The position numbers and the translations under genes were made by a program. The notes under the pieces are model-generated. The model had not been told where the DNA came from. It did no database searches and saw nothing but the letters and a program-made list of their open reading frames with translations. A stretch of 64,000 nt of DNA from NCBI GenBank assembly GCA_014193115.1, contig BJHQ01000009.1:116142-180141 (forward strand), written 5' to 3'. Position 1 is the stretch's first letter. Each line of letters starts with the position of its first letter. Shown here piece by piece: positions 17,303 through 30,351 of the stretch. Source of the stretch: Planctomycetota bacterium (GTDB lineage: Bacteria > Planctomycetota > UBA11346).

Positions 17303-18190
17303 ATGTCCATTCATCGTCCCTTCATCGTCGCTTCGCTGATTGCTGGTGCTGCCTGGGCTGGCGACGCTTCGCCCGCCCAGCCGCCGGAGCCCTGGACCTG
17401 GTCTCTCCGCATCGGCCTGCTCGGCACCAATACCGCGGCCGTCAACAACGACACGTCACGGGATGCGTCCATCGCCGGCAGCAGCCGGAACTCGGCCTGG
17501 CTGGCGACCCTCGACGGCGGACTGAAATGGGCCGAAGGCCATGAGGAAATCGAGCACTTGATCAAGGCCCGTTATGGCCGGATCAAGCAGAACGGCGAGG
17601 CGTGGAGCGAGAACACCGACGAGGTGCGCTATGACGGCGTCTTCCGCCATCTGTTGGAAAAGCCCCATTTCATCTACCTGTCGTGGGGCGCCGAGTCGGT
17701 CTTCACCGGGCGTGCTCCGGAAAAACGCGGATTCGATCCGGTGCTGGCCAAAGCCGCCGCAGGCTACGGCCAACGCTACCAGGATCTGCTGACCGTCGCG
17801 CCGGAGGACCAGGATAAACTGGAGCTGCGGGTCGGCGTCCGGGTCCAGCATCGCTGGGGCACCTACCTGAGCCCGGAGGACCGGAAATGGCAGATCGGAC
17901 TGGAAGGTTTCCTGCGTTTCGACCGCAGTGTCGGCAAGCAGGTCACTGCTTTTGTCCAGGATGAGGTCTTCGCTCCGTTCAACGACATGGCCCACCTCAC
18001 CAACCTGACCACCGCTGGCTTGGCCGTTTCGCTGGCCCAGATCGCGGGTGGAGCCGACCTGCGGGTCGAACTGGCACTGCGTGCCTTCTATGAGACCCGG
18101 CCCAAATCGGCCGACGATAACCAGTCCGCTGGCTACCATGTCTGGTCAATGCGTCAGGACACCATGCTGGGATTGACCTGGGCGCTTTGA
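17303..18190 (+). CDS. Putative outer-membrane beta-barrel protein
   Basis: 295 residues with an N-terminal signal peptide (MSIHRPFIVASLIAGAAWAGD). The mature part alternates polar and aromatic residues in short strands (WSLRIGLLGTNTA, SAWLATLDGGLKWAEG, EIEHLIKARYGRIK, HFIYLSWGAESVF, LELRVGVRVQHRWG, DLRVELALRAFYETR) and ends in a strand with a hydrophobic last residue (TMLGLTWAL). This pattern fits an outer-membrane barrel and is reminiscent of DUF3078/DUF481-type proteins, but assignment is tentative. It is divergent from the exported protein at 16628 by 129 bases. The 3' end runs straight into the 101-bp repeat array. Confidence 0.65.
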   Translation: MSIHRPFIVASLIAGAAWAGDASPAQPPEPWTWSLRIGLLGTNTAAVNNDTSRDASIAGSSRNSAWLATLDGGLKWAEGHEEIEHLIKARYGRIKQNGEAWSENTDEVRYDGVFRHLLEKPHFIYLSWGAESVFTGRAPEKRGFDPVLAKAAAGYGQRYQDLLTVAPEDQDKLELRVGVRVQHRWGTYLSPEDRKWQIGLEGFLRFDRSVGKQVTAFVQDEVFAPFNDMAHLTNLTTAGLAVSLAQIAGGADLRVELALRAFYETRPKSADDNQSAGYHVWSMRQDTMLGLTWAL

Positions 18191-18240
18191 ATGGACCGGA
18201 TTGGAGCTGGACTGGAGCGCCGCGAGCCCGGTCGAGGACG

Positions 18241-18782
18241 AACCAAAGCCAAATCCCAGCCGAGCTGGCGCTCGGCGCTCCCAGGGTGTTGCACCAGCGA
18301 CCGATCCGGAGCGCCGAACTCTGTGCGGCTGGTCGAGCATCAACCAAAGCCAAATCCCAGCCGAGCTGGCGCTCGGCGCTCCCAGGGCGCTGCACCAGCG
18401 ACCGACCCGGAGCGCCGCACTCTGTGCGGCTGGTCGAGCATCAAACAAAGCCAAATCCCAGCCGAACTGGCGCTCGGCGCTCCCAGGGTGCTGCACCAGC
18501 GACCGATCCGGAGCGCCGCACTCTGTGCGGCTGGTCGAGCATCAAACAAAGCCAAATCCCAGCCGAGCTGGCGCTCGGCGCTCCCAGGGCGCTGCACCAG
18601 TGACCGATCCGGAGCGCCGCACTCCGTGCGGCTGGTCGAGCAGCAACCAAAGCCAAATCCCAGCCGAACTGGCGCTCGGCGCTCCCAGGGCGCTGCACCA
18701 GCGACCGACCCGGAGCGCCGCACTTCGTGCGGCTGGTCGAGCATCAACCAAAGCCCGGCCGAACTGGGCCGGCGCTGCCAGA
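18241..18782. repeat. 101-bp tandem array of paired palindromes (BIME-like), five units plus a partial sixth
   Basis: Unit starts are at 18241, 18342, 18443, 18544 and 18645, all 101 bases apart; a degraded sixth unit begins at 18746. Each unit has two palindromes: Y (core CCGAGCTGGCGCTCGG) and Z (core GCCGCACTCYGTGCGGC), separated by about 35 bases. Units differ at only a few positions, mostly in the Z loop and after CCCAGGG. The array fills most of the 651 bases between the outer-membrane gene and GH42. A frame stays open through it only because of base composition; it is not coding. Confidence 0.9.
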
Positions 18783-18841
18783 AGGCATGCCATGGGGATG
18801 CGGACCCTAGCCACTGCGCCGCAGGTTCCTTGACTTGGGCC

Positions 18842-20674
18842 ATGCCCGCCCTGCGTCAGCCGACCTTCCCCTTCTTCGGCACTGCCTATTACCCCGATGC
18901 CTGGCCCGAGGCGCAGTGGCGCCGCGACCTGGAGGCGATCAAGGCCGCTGGGCTGAAAACCGTGCGATGGGGCGAATTCTCGTGGAGCTGGTGGGAGCAG
19001 AGTGAAGGCACCTATGATTTCGCTGCCACCGACCGTTTCGTCGACCTGGTGGGCGAAGTCGGTCTGGAACTGGTGCTGTGCACCCCGACCGCAACGCCGC
19101 CGTCTTGGCTGATCGCCAACCATCCCGACCACCTGATCGTCGATCAACGCGGCGGTCTGCATCGCGGCGGCCGTCATTATGGCTGCCACAACCATCCTGG
19201 ATTCCTCGCCAAGAGCGAGGCGATCATCGTCCGCCTCGCCGAGCGCTACCGCGACCGGCCGCATCTGGTCGGCTGGCAGATCGACAACGAGGTCAATCTC
19301 GGTGAATGCAACCAGGGCCGCTGGTACGACTACCACCCGCTGACCCTGGCGGCGTGGCGGCGGTGGCTGGAGGAACGCTACGGCAGCATCGCAGCGCTGA
19401 ACGAAGCCTGGCTCACCAACTTCTGGAGCCGGGCCTACGGCAGCTTCGCCGATGTCGATGCGCCCCGGCCCGATGAGGGCATCGTGAACCATTCGGCGCT
19501 GATCGACTGGTGCCGGTTCCGCGGTCGCAACCTGGCCGGGTTCATCCATTGGCAGCGGGACCTGCTCCGCCGCCATTGCCCCGGCGTCTCCGTCGGCACC
19601 AACATCCCCGACGTCAATCCGCTGGCGATGGTCCAGCTCGGCCAGGATTACTGGGCCCAATCCGAAGGGCTCGATTGGGCGGGAACGGATCTCTACGTCT
19701 TTTCCAAGGATCCCTTGTACGAGAATCGGTTCCTGGCCTATGAGATGGACCTGATGCGGTCCGCCCTGACCCACGACGGCGCGCGATTCGTGGTCATGGA
19801 GACCCAGGCCGGGCCGCACAATGTTCCGTGGCGGATGACCTTTGTCGGCGGCCACTTCGGGCCGGAGTTCCTGGAACGGACCAGCGCCCTGTATGCCCGC
19901 CATGGCGCCGAAGGAGTCTGCTATTTCCTGTGGCGGCCGTGGGCCACTGGAGTCGAGATGGGGATGAACGGCATCGTCGACGTTGACGGTTCACCAACTG
20001 AGCGCAGCCAGGCGATTCCTGGGATCATTGAGCGCACTCGTACCATCATCAGCGAGCAATCGGTCAAGCCGCCGGCGACGCTGCATTACAGCCAGGCTTC
20101 GTTGGCGCTGTGCCTGGGCCGCGATCCGGACAAGACCGCCAACGTCACCTTGCCCGGCTGGCATAGCGTTCTCAACGAAGGCGGGCGGGCCTGTTCCTTC
20201 GTCGATGAACGGCGCCTGGCGGAGCGGACCTGGACCAAGGACGATCTGCTGGTGCTGCCCTACAGCCTCTGCCTGGGCGCCGACGAAGTCGCGTCGGTGT
20301 TACGCCTGCTCGACTCCGGCGGCAGGGTGATCGCCGGCTGGGCCACCGGGATGCTCGACCAGCGTGGCCACCTGGTCGCACCGCGGCCGATCGGGCTGTC
20401 CGAGCGTCTCGGCTGGCGCCAGGTCGGCGCCGATCACCTCGACGAAAAACACGCCTGGAACCTCGGCGGATTGAAGCTCACCGGCAACGTCAGCCGGATC
20501 GCATTGCTTGGCGGTACCGTGCTGCTGGCCAGCGACGAAGGCCATCCGCTGCTGATCCGCTCGCCGAGTGGAAAAGCCGTGACCCTGACCGTGGATCTCG
20601 GCTCGCTCGTTTGGAACCGAGTCAGCGGAGTCGATCGATTGGTATCAGCGGTGCGAAGCTGGCTCGCGGGCTAA
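18842..20674 (+). CDS. GH42 family beta-galactosidase-like glycoside hydrolase
   Basis: 610 residues, close to normal for GH42. It starts at ATG 18842 (MPALRQPTFPFFGTAYYPDAWPE); the frame upstream is repeat DNA. The TIM barrel opens with GTAYYPDAWPEAQWRRDLEAI and TVRWGEFSWS. The acid/base glutamate is in GWQIDNEVNLGE (residue about 145) and the nucleophile in FVVMETQAG (residue about 320). A trimerisation-like domain follows (LLVLPYSLCLGADEVASVLRLLDSGG). There is no signal peptide, so it acts in the cytoplasm on imported galactosides. It stands alone between repeat blocks, convergent with rplU. Confidence 0.92.
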   Translation: MPALRQPTFPFFGTAYYPDAWPEAQWRRDLEAIKAAGLKTVRWGEFSWSWWEQSEGTYDFAATDRFVDLVGEVGLELVLCTPTATPPSWLIANHPDHLIVDQRGGLHRGGRHYGCHNHPGFLAKSEAIIVRLAERYRDRPHLVGWQIDNEVNLGECNQGRWYDYHPLTLAAWRRWLEERYGSIAALNEAWLTNFWSRAYGSFADVDAPRPDEGIVNHSALIDWCRFRGRNLAGFIHWQRDLLRRHCPGVSVGTNIPDVNPLAMVQLGQDYWAQSEGLDWAGTDLYVFSKDPLYENRFLAYEMDLMRSALTHDGARFVVMETQAGPHNVPWRMTFVGGHFGPEFLERTSALYARHGAEGVCYFLWRPWATGVEMGMNGIVDVDGSPTERSQAIPGIIERTRTIISEQSVKPPATLHYSQASLALCLGRDPDKTANVTLPGWHSVLNEGGRACSFVDERRLAERTWTKDDLLVLPYSLCLGADEVASVLRLLDSGGRVIAGWATGMLDQRGHLVAPRPIGLSERLGWRQVGADHLDEKHAWNLGGLKLTGNVSRIALLGGTVLLASDEGHPLLIRSPSGKAVTLTVDLGSLVWNRVSGVDRLVSAVRSWLAG

Positions 20675-20780
20675 TTAATGTCGTGGGCAGCGAGCCCATT
20701 TTCAACAAAGTGGGCTCCGAAGCGCTTTTCTTCGCGTGGCCGGTAGGCACCAGCGGCGTGGCAAGTTCTGGACAAACCAA

Positions 20781-21001
20781 GCCGAGCTGGCGCTCGGCGC
20801 TCCCAGGCGAAGCCCAACCGCCAACCCGGAGCGCCGCACTCCGTGCGGCCGGTAGGCACCAGCGACGTGGCAATTTCAGGCCAAACCAAGCCGAGCTGGC
20901 GCTCGGCGCTCCCGCCAACCCGGAGCGCCGCACTCCGTGCGGCCGGTAGGCATCAGCGGCGTGGCAAGTTCAGGTCAATCCAAGCCGAGCTGGCGCTCGG
21001 C
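20781..21001. repeat. REP/BIME block between GH42 and rplU
   Basis: This 363-base gap (20675-21037) holds alternating palindromes: Y at 20781-20798, Z near 20832-20851, Y at 20890-20907, Z near 20928-20944, Y at 20984-21001. The spacer differs from the 18-kb array (a CCGGTAGGCACCAGCGRCGTG segment), so the two blocks share palindromes but not linkers, as expected of REP-type mobile elements. It sits between two convergent genes. Confidence 0.85.
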
Positions 21002-21010
21002 GCTCCCAGG

Positions 21011-21031
21011 GTGGGGGGCGAGGCCCCCCAC
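21011..21031 (-). terminator. Hairpin terminator after rplU
   Basis: A perfect nine-base stem (GTGGGGGGC and GCCCCCCAC) with a three-base loop lies seven bases after the rplU stop. There is no T-run after it on the minus strand, so it is either a Rho-type or stability hairpin, or a weak intrinsic terminator. It is distinct from the REP palindromes next to it. Confidence 0.55.
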
Positions 21032-21037
21032 GAAACA

Positions 21038-21349
21038 TCACGCGATCGAGACGACCTCAACCACCGTGTGCTGGTGACGGTAGCCTTTGCGACGGTTGGT
21101 CATGTGCTTGCGGCGCTTGTATTTGCCGATGGTGATCTTCTCGCCCTTGGTGTGGTCGAGGATCTTGACCACGGCCTTGGCTCCGACCACGAACGGAGTG
21201 CCGACCCGGACCTGGTCGCCGTCGGCGATGAGCTGGACCGGCAGTTCGAGGGTATCACCGGTCTTGACCGCCTCATTGCGGTCGAGGGTAAGCTTGTCGC
21301 CCGGTTGGGCGCGGTACTGGCGGTTGCGATCGACGATGACGGCGTACAT
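21038..21349 (-). CDS. rplU: 50S ribosomal protein L21
   Basis: 103 residues, full length. MYAVIVDRNRQYRAQPGDKL matches the L21 start, VGTPFVVGAKAVVKILDH the middle, and KYKRRKHMTNRRKGYRHQHT the basic RNA-binding signature. GGAATCC lies upstream of the ATG. It follows the RNase E/G gene on the same strand by 174 bases, a pairing also common in other phyla. The usual next gene, rpmA (L27), is missing: downstream lie a hairpin, REP repeats and convergent GH42. Confidence 0.97.
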   Translation of the reverse strand: MYAVIVDRNRQYRAQPGDKLTLDRNEAVKTGDTLELPVQLIADGDQVRVGTPFVVGAKAVVKILDHTKGEKITIGKYKRRKHMTNRRKGYRHQHTVVEVVSIA

Positions 21350-21495
21350 GGCGGATTCCGGGGGCTGCGGCAGGAGTTGGGTGCGCGCAAAAGGGTCGGG
21401 ATTGATAGCGGCGGATCGTCAAAGGGCAAGGGCGGGGACGCGCGGGGAGCGCCGAACTCAGGCAACGAGCATGGTCCAAGCAACTCCACAACCTG

Positions 21496-21520
21496 TGCCG
21501 AGCTGGTGCTCGGCGCTCCC
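21496..21520. repeat. Single REP Y palindrome between the RNase E/G gene and rplU
   Basis: A lone variant of the Y palindrome (GCCGAGCTGGTGCTCGGC) followed by the family's GCTCCCGGG end lies three bases after the RNase E/G stop, within the RNase-rplU transcript. It could form a hairpin in the intercistronic RNA. Confidence 0.75.
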
Positions 21521-21523
21521 GGG

Positions 21524-23464
21524 TCAGCGCCGGCGGCGACGACCACCGCCGCCACTGCCGCCACCGCCCCCGCCGCGTTGGCGTTGATGGCTGTCGCGAC
21601 TGCGTTCGGCGGGAATTGGCGCGGGCTGAGCGGCGGCGATCGGGCGTGGCGCGGCAGCGGCCGGGGCCACCACCACCGGGGTGTTGGGCGAGAACAGCAG
21701 CCGGCGCAGCACTGCGGCCTCGTCCCACACCGTAGGCGGAGCGGCGGGGGCCTGGACCACGATGGTCTGCACCTGGACCACTGGGGCCGCAATTTTTTCC
21801 TGCTTTTCCGCTGGTTCCGACTTCTCGATCTTTTCCCCGGGCTCGGCGTTCAGCTCGCGTTCGATCTCTTCGGACTTCATCGCCGCCAGCTCCTTGGCCA
21901 GCTTGATCGCCTTGGCCTGCTCGACCATCAGCGGAGCAAGCAGCGAGGCGCGCACCGCCTGGACCCGCTGGCCCTGCTTGTCGCGGGTCGCCCGTTCGCC
22001 CTTGCGGAAAGTCGGCACGCAGCGGAAATCCCTGACTTTCATCAGGGCATCGCCGGTCACCACCAGTTTGCAATCGGTGCGTTCCTCAAGCTCGGCGAAT
22101 TCTTTGCGGCGGTTGTTCTGGACCACCACCGCCAGGTCGGCGGGCACCACGATTTCGAGCTTGGCCAGGCTGCGGCTGTGCAGGGTCTGGCGGACCGAGC
22201 GCATCAGGTCGATCTCGAAGGTCTCGCCGGTCTTGATCGAGCCGGTGCCCGAGCACCACTGGCATTCCTGGCTCGACAGCAATTTGTGGCTGGGCCGGGT
22301 GCGGCTGCGCGACATCTCGACCAGGCCGAACCGCGACATCGCGGTGAGCTGGATCTTGGCCTTGTCGCCGCTGAGCGCCCGGCGCAGGGCGAGCTGGACC
22401 TGCTTGCGATGGAGGGATTCCTCCATGTCGATGAAGTCGATGATGATCAAGCCACCGAGATCGCGCAGCACCAGCTGCTCGGCGATGGCGTTGGCGGCTT
22501 CCAGGTTGGTCATCAGCGCGGTGGTCTCGACGTCGCCGGCCTCGCGGTTGCGGGCGCTGTTGACGTCGATTGAGACCAGCGCCTCGGTCTGCTCGATGAC
22601 GATGGCGCCGCCCGAGGGCAGATCGACCTTGCGGTCATAGAGCGCAGCGATGCGGTCTTCGAGGCCATAGAACGAGAAGATCGGCAGTTCTTCGCGGTGC
22701 TGGGCGATGCGGTCGGCCAGTTCGGGCATGAAGATCTGGCAGAAGGCCCGGGCCTCGTCGAACAGTTTCTCGTTATCGATCACCACCTGCTCGACTTCGG
22801 CGCTGGACAGGTCGCGCAGGGTGCGCACCACCACGTCGGCTTCTTGATAGACGCAGAACGGCGCCGCGACCCGGCCGGCGAGTTGATCGATCTCGGCCCA
22901 CATCCGCTTGAGGAATTCGTAATCGAGCTGGATTTCCGCTTCGCTGGCCGAGGCCCCGGCGGTGCGGACGATGAAGCCCATGCCCTCGGGCGGCTCCATC
23001 GCGTCGAGCAGCTTTTTCAAGCGGCGGCGGACCGCGGCGTCCTCGATCCGCTTCGACACGCCCTTGGCCTGGTCGCTGTTCATCATGACCAGGCAGCGTC
23101 CCGGCAGGGACACATACATGCTCATGTTCGGGCCTTTGTCCTTGATCGCCTCCTTGACGACCTGGACCACGATCTCGTCTCCAGCGCGCAGCAATTCCTC
23201 GATCCGCTTGCCGGTGCGGCCCTTGGGCAGGCGCTCGCGGATCAGTTCATCGACGTGGATAAAGCCGTTCTTCTGGCCGCCGAGATCGATGAAGGCGGCG
23301 TCGAGGGACGGCTCGACATTGACCACCTTGGCCTTGTAGATGTTGCCGAGGTGCTGGCCGTCGCCCATGCGTTCGTGGAGCAGGGCGGCGAGCCGGCCGT
23401 CGGTGATGACCGCGACGCGCAACTCGTGCTCGTCAACGGCGTTCATCAGGATGTGGGTGCCCAT
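21524..23464 (-). CDS. Ribonuclease E/G family endoribonuclease
   Basis: 646 residues. It starts at 23464 (MGTHILMNAVDEHELRVAV) with GAAGGACCC upstream. An S1-type RNA-binding domain covers residues 35-125 (VVNVEPSLDAAFIDLGGQKNG). The DNase-I-like catalytic core carries the metal-binding aspartates in LVSIDVNSARN and GLIIIDFIDM. The zinc-link is reduced to CQWCSGTG (CxxC). The C-terminal 130 residues are disordered and end in RGGGGGGSGGGGRRRRR, an RNA-binding-like tail. Length is between RNase G (about 490) and E. coli RNase E (1061). It processes rRNA and mRNA in the cytoplasm. rplU follows and may be subject to its cleavage. Confidence 0.93.
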   Translation of the reverse strand: MGTHILMNAVDEHELRVAVITDGRLAALLHERMGDGQHLGNIYKAKVVNVEPSLDAAFIDLGGQKNGFIHVDELIRERLPKGRTGKRIEELLRAGDEIVVQVVKEAIKDKGPNMSMYVSLPGRCLVMMNSDQAKGVSKRIEDAAVRRRLKKLLDAMEPPEGMGFIVRTAGASASEAEIQLDYEFLKRMWAEIDQLAGRVAAPFCVYQEADVVVRTLRDLSSAEVEQVVIDNEKLFDEARAFCQIFMPELADRIAQHREELPIFSFYGLEDRIAALYDRKVDLPSGGAIVIEQTEALVSIDVNSARNREAGDVETTALMTNLEAANAIAEQLVLRDLGGLIIIDFIDMEESLHRKQVQLALRRALSGDKAKIQLTAMSRFGLVEMSRSRTRPSHKLLSSQECQWCSGTGSIKTGETFEIDLMRSVRQTLHSRSLAKLEIVVPADLAVVVQNNRRKEFAELEERTDCKLVVTGDALMKVRDFRCVPTFRKGERATRDKQGQRVQAVRASLLAPLMVEQAKAIKLAKELAAMKSEEIERELNAEPGEKIEKSEPAEKQEKIAAPVVQVQTIVVQAPAAPPTVWDEAAVLRRLLFSPNTPVVVAPAAAAPRPIAAAQPAPIPAERSRDSHQRQRGGGGGGSGGGGRRRRR

Positions 23465-23664
23465 AGAGGGTCCTTCAGCGGAAGGCGCGGGAAACGTGGG
23501 TTTTGCGCCGGTGGGGGCCGCGGAACATCTCAACCGCCGTCGTTGGCGGGAGACGCTCGACGCGCCCAGTTGCTGCCAGGAATCCGGCAGCGTGGTTTAA
23601 CACTACGACCTCGGATTCGATCTGCCAAGGGGCTGGTCGATGCGGGCCTGCCACACCGCACGGT

Positions 23665-23862
23665 GCGCCGCACTCCGTGCGGCTGGCCGAGTCCCGTGCA
23701 TTCATTGGCCGCACAGAGTGCGGCCGACCGCAACGCGTGTGTTCACCTGCCGCACGGAGTGCGGCGCTCCGTGCCAGCCACCCCGCACGGAGTGCGGCGC
23801 TCCGTGCCAGCCACCCCGCACGGAGTGCAGCGCTCCGAGCCACCCCGCACGGAGTGCGGCGC
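23665..23862. repeat. Block of Z-type REP palindromes between RNase E/G and GH28
   Basis: Six palindromes with core CCGCACNNNGTGCGG lie near 23667-23683, 23707-23725, 23747-23766, 23782-23798, 23816-23832 (one arm changed to GTGCAG) and 23844-23860. The last four are in the same orientation at about 30-34 base spacing, forming a short tandem array. The rest of the 432-base gap (23465-23896) shows no gene. Y palindromes are absent here, so Z elements can spread alone. Confidence 0.85.
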
Positions 23863-23896
23863 GCCGAGCCGAGTCGAGCGCTCAGCCCGCGACCGA

Positions 23897-25360
23897 TCAC
23901 GCCTCCCAGGTACAACGCTCGGTGCGGACCCGGGAACCGCCGGCATGCCCGCTCACCACCGAACCGCGCAACCAGCCGCCGTGGACCTGGCGAGCCGAAA
24001 TTCCAGCGAAAGGCGGTTCCGGTGTGGTGATCCAATCCTTGGGCAGGAATTCTTCATGGGTGCCGTTGGCGATCTTTTTCTTGAAATCCCAGCCGGCTGG
24101 AATCGGCGCAGAGGGCCAGCGGACCCGGAATCCGTCGAGGAACAGGTTGCGGATGTTTTCGGCGACCAGCGCTGCCCGCTCGGTGCGGGCCCAGGGGTTG
24201 GAATTGCTGAACTGGCTGCCGCCGACCGTGCGGCCGTGGATCGCCGGATCATCGACCGCAACATAGCGCAGATCGACATCGTTCAGCCGGATGTCTTCAA
24301 GCATCGCGCCGGGTTCGGCGGTCATCACGATCCGACCGGTGGACTCGGCAGTCAGGCCGCTGATCCGGACGTTGCGCACCGCTCCCAGGGTCGAGGCCGG
24401 CAGGTCGCCGGTGGCCTGGGCACGGCGGCGGCGCAGGTCGATGTGGATCGGCCGGGTGAACATCAGCGGAGCCCGGGTGTCGCAGGTGATGTTCTCGATC
24501 CGCACGTTTTCGACGATGCCGCCTTCGAGCGAATAGATGCCGACGGCCCGGTGGCTGCCGCGGACGACGCAGTTGGCGAAGGTGACGTTGCGCATGTCGG
24601 CGAAGCTCTCGACACAGCCGAACTTCAGCGCTACGCAGTGGGTGCGCAGGATGCAGTTGGTGACCGCGACATCCTCGCACGACCGACCGCCGGGGAAGGT
24701 TTTCAAACACACTGCATCGTCGCAGGTGTCGATGAAACAGTCGCTGATCGCCACGCCGCGGCAGCCGGTGATGTCGATGCCGTCGGCGTTGGGTGCGTTG
24801 GCCGGATTGTCGATGCGGATGCCGCTGACCCGCACCTGGTCGCTGTCGTGCAGGTGCAAGGTCCAGAACGCGACATTGGTGATGGTGATGCCTTCGATCC
24901 GGACATTGCGGCAGCCGGTGATCTCGACGCAGGTGCACATCCGTTTGTCGTCGGCATAGCCCAAGGGCCAGCACAGATCGCTGGCCGGCTTGGGATAGAA
25001 TGCGGTGCCGTTGCCGTCGAATGTCCCTAAGCCGGTGATGGCGATGTCGCGGCAGCCTTCGGCGAGCAGCAGATGGAATCGGCCATGTTTCTTCCAGCCG
25101 CCGTTCCATTCCATGCCATAGGCGATGTCGCGCTTGGGATGTTCTTCCGGTTTCGCCGCAGCTTTGAGGACCGCGCCTGGTTCCAGATGCAGGTGGATCC
25201 GGTCGCGGAGCCGGATCATCCCGGTCAGCCACACGCCGGGCGGCACCACCACCTGGCCGCCGCCGGCGGCGGCCACCGCATCGATCGCGGCCTGGATCGC
25301 AGCGGTGTTCAGGAAGACGCCGTCGGGACGGGCGCCATGGTCGGTGATGGTGGTGCGCAT
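23897..25360 (-). CDS. GH28 family glycoside hydrolase (polygalacturonase-like)
   Basis: 487 residues. The N-terminus (MRTTITDHGARPDGVFLNTAAIQAAIDA) and PPGVWLTGMIRLRDRIHLHLE are typical of bacterial GH28. The catalytic region is present: NAPNADGIDITGC (NxDG), TCDDAVCLKT (the DD pair) and RGSHRAVGIYS (G-H). The usual RIK motif is not clear. No signal peptide is seen, so it probably acts in the cytoplasm on short imported oligouronides or rhamnogalacturonan fragments. It is flanked by the repeat block on one side and the ABC-F gene on the other, 67 bases away on the same strand. Confidence 0.9.
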   Translation of the reverse strand: MRTTITDHGARPDGVFLNTAAIQAAIDAVAAAGGGQVVVPPGVWLTGMIRLRDRIHLHLEPGAVLKAAAKPEEHPKRDIAYGMEWNGGWKKHGRFHLLLAEGCRDIAITGLGTFDGNGTAFYPKPASDLCWPLGYADDKRMCTCVEITGCRNVRIEGITITNVAFWTLHLHDSDQVRVSGIRIDNPANAPNADGIDITGCRGVAISDCFIDTCDDAVCLKTFPGGRSCEDVAVTNCILRTHCVALKFGCVESFADMRNVTFANCVVRGSHRAVGIYSLEGGIVENVRIENITCDTRAPLMFTRPIHIDLRRRRAQATGDLPASTLGAVRNVRISGLTAESTGRIVMTAEPGAMLEDIRLNDVDLRYVAVDDPAIHGRTVGGSQFSNSNPWARTERAALVAENIRNLFLDGFRVRWPSAPIPAGWDFKKKIANGTHEEFLPKDWITTPEPPFAGISARQVHGGWLRGSVVSGHAGGSRVRTERCTWEA

Positions 25361-25427
25361 GGTCGGCGCACGCTGGCCCCCGACCGGTGGATCGCAAGGC
25401 GTGGCCGAACCGCTGCGGTCGGCTCGT

Positions 25428-27035
<1,608 letters not shown>

Positions 27036-27184
27036 GAGGACACCTCCAACGGGGCCGCGGGTGATAGGGATCGGCTGAGGCGAGGGAAGCTGGCGGTCGC
27101 CAGGCACAGGGCCGTTACCCCGGTCAAGGGCGAGGCTATGGCGCGCCGGCCTTGCGCCGCCCCGGCCGAGGGGACGCTGCCCCC

Positions 27185-27421
27185 ATGCCCGCCGACCGCA
27201 TCCAAATCCGCATCGTCTCGCTGCTTGAAGAGGCCGCCAATTCCTTTGAGCAGCTCGAGACTCTGGCCAACCGGACCCTGGCCGAAATTCCCGCCGAACG
27301 GGTCGACGTGGTCGAGCTGCGGGCGATCGAACGCGACTACGTCGATGACCAGGACGAACCCGGCAGCGAGATGGACCACGTGGTGTTCATCAAGTACCGG
27401 GAGCCCCAAGAAACTGCATGA
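27185..27421 (+). CDS. Small acidic protein of unknown function
   Basis: 78 residues, not recognised. It is mostly helical and acidic (IVSLLEEAANSFEQLETLANRTL, VVELRAIERDYVDDQDE), without membrane segments or cysteines. The start at 27185 (MPADRIQIRI) has GAGGGGAC upstream; an earlier in-frame start gives eleven unlikely residues. It sits between the divergent ABC-F gene and the convergent lon gene, 40 bases from the lon stop. Codon use is similar to neighbours, supporting a real gene. Confidence 0.55.
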   Translation: MPADRIQIRIVSLLEEAANSFEQLETLANRTLAEIPAERVDVVELRAIERDYVDDQDEPGSEMDHVVFIKYREPQETA

Positions 27422-27461
27422 GCTGGCCGCCTGGCCGGCCGGGACTCATCGCTTCGATGGA

Positions 27462-30164
<2,703 letters not shown>

Positions 30165-30287
30165 GGGGACTCGGTCGGAATGATCCAGGTTGCGGGGATG
30201 ACGGGCAATCGCCGTGCCGGATCGATCCAGATCGACTGGCAGAAGGACGCCTTGCTCGGAAACCCCGGTGTTGGCCTGCATCCACAC

Positions 30288-30299
30288 GTTGCGTGCAAC
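30288..30299. promoter_or_regulatory. Palindrome in the lon / kinase divergent region
   Basis: GTTGCGTGCAAC is a 12-base near-perfect palindrome in the 187 bases between lon and the FHA kinase gene. It could be an operator acting on either gene. No -35/-10 pair stood out, and a single copy is weak evidence. Confidence 0.25.
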
Positions 30300-30351
30300 C
30301 GGCGACGGCCGACTTGCACGCCGACCACCGCCTCCCAGCCTGCGACGCGAT

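Noticed and set aside
18241..18782. CRISPR array
   Set aside because: The whole 101-base unit is conserved; there are no unique spacers between short repeats and no cas genes nearby.
18191..20674. An 827-codon open frame reading from the repeat array into GH42
   Set aside because: The first 217 codons are translated 101-bp repeats, open only through base composition; the GH42 fold starts at the ATG at 18842.
22697..25030. A 777-codon plus-strand frame opposite RNase E/G and GH28
   Set aside because: It spans two real genes and a repeat block on the other strand and shows no domain.
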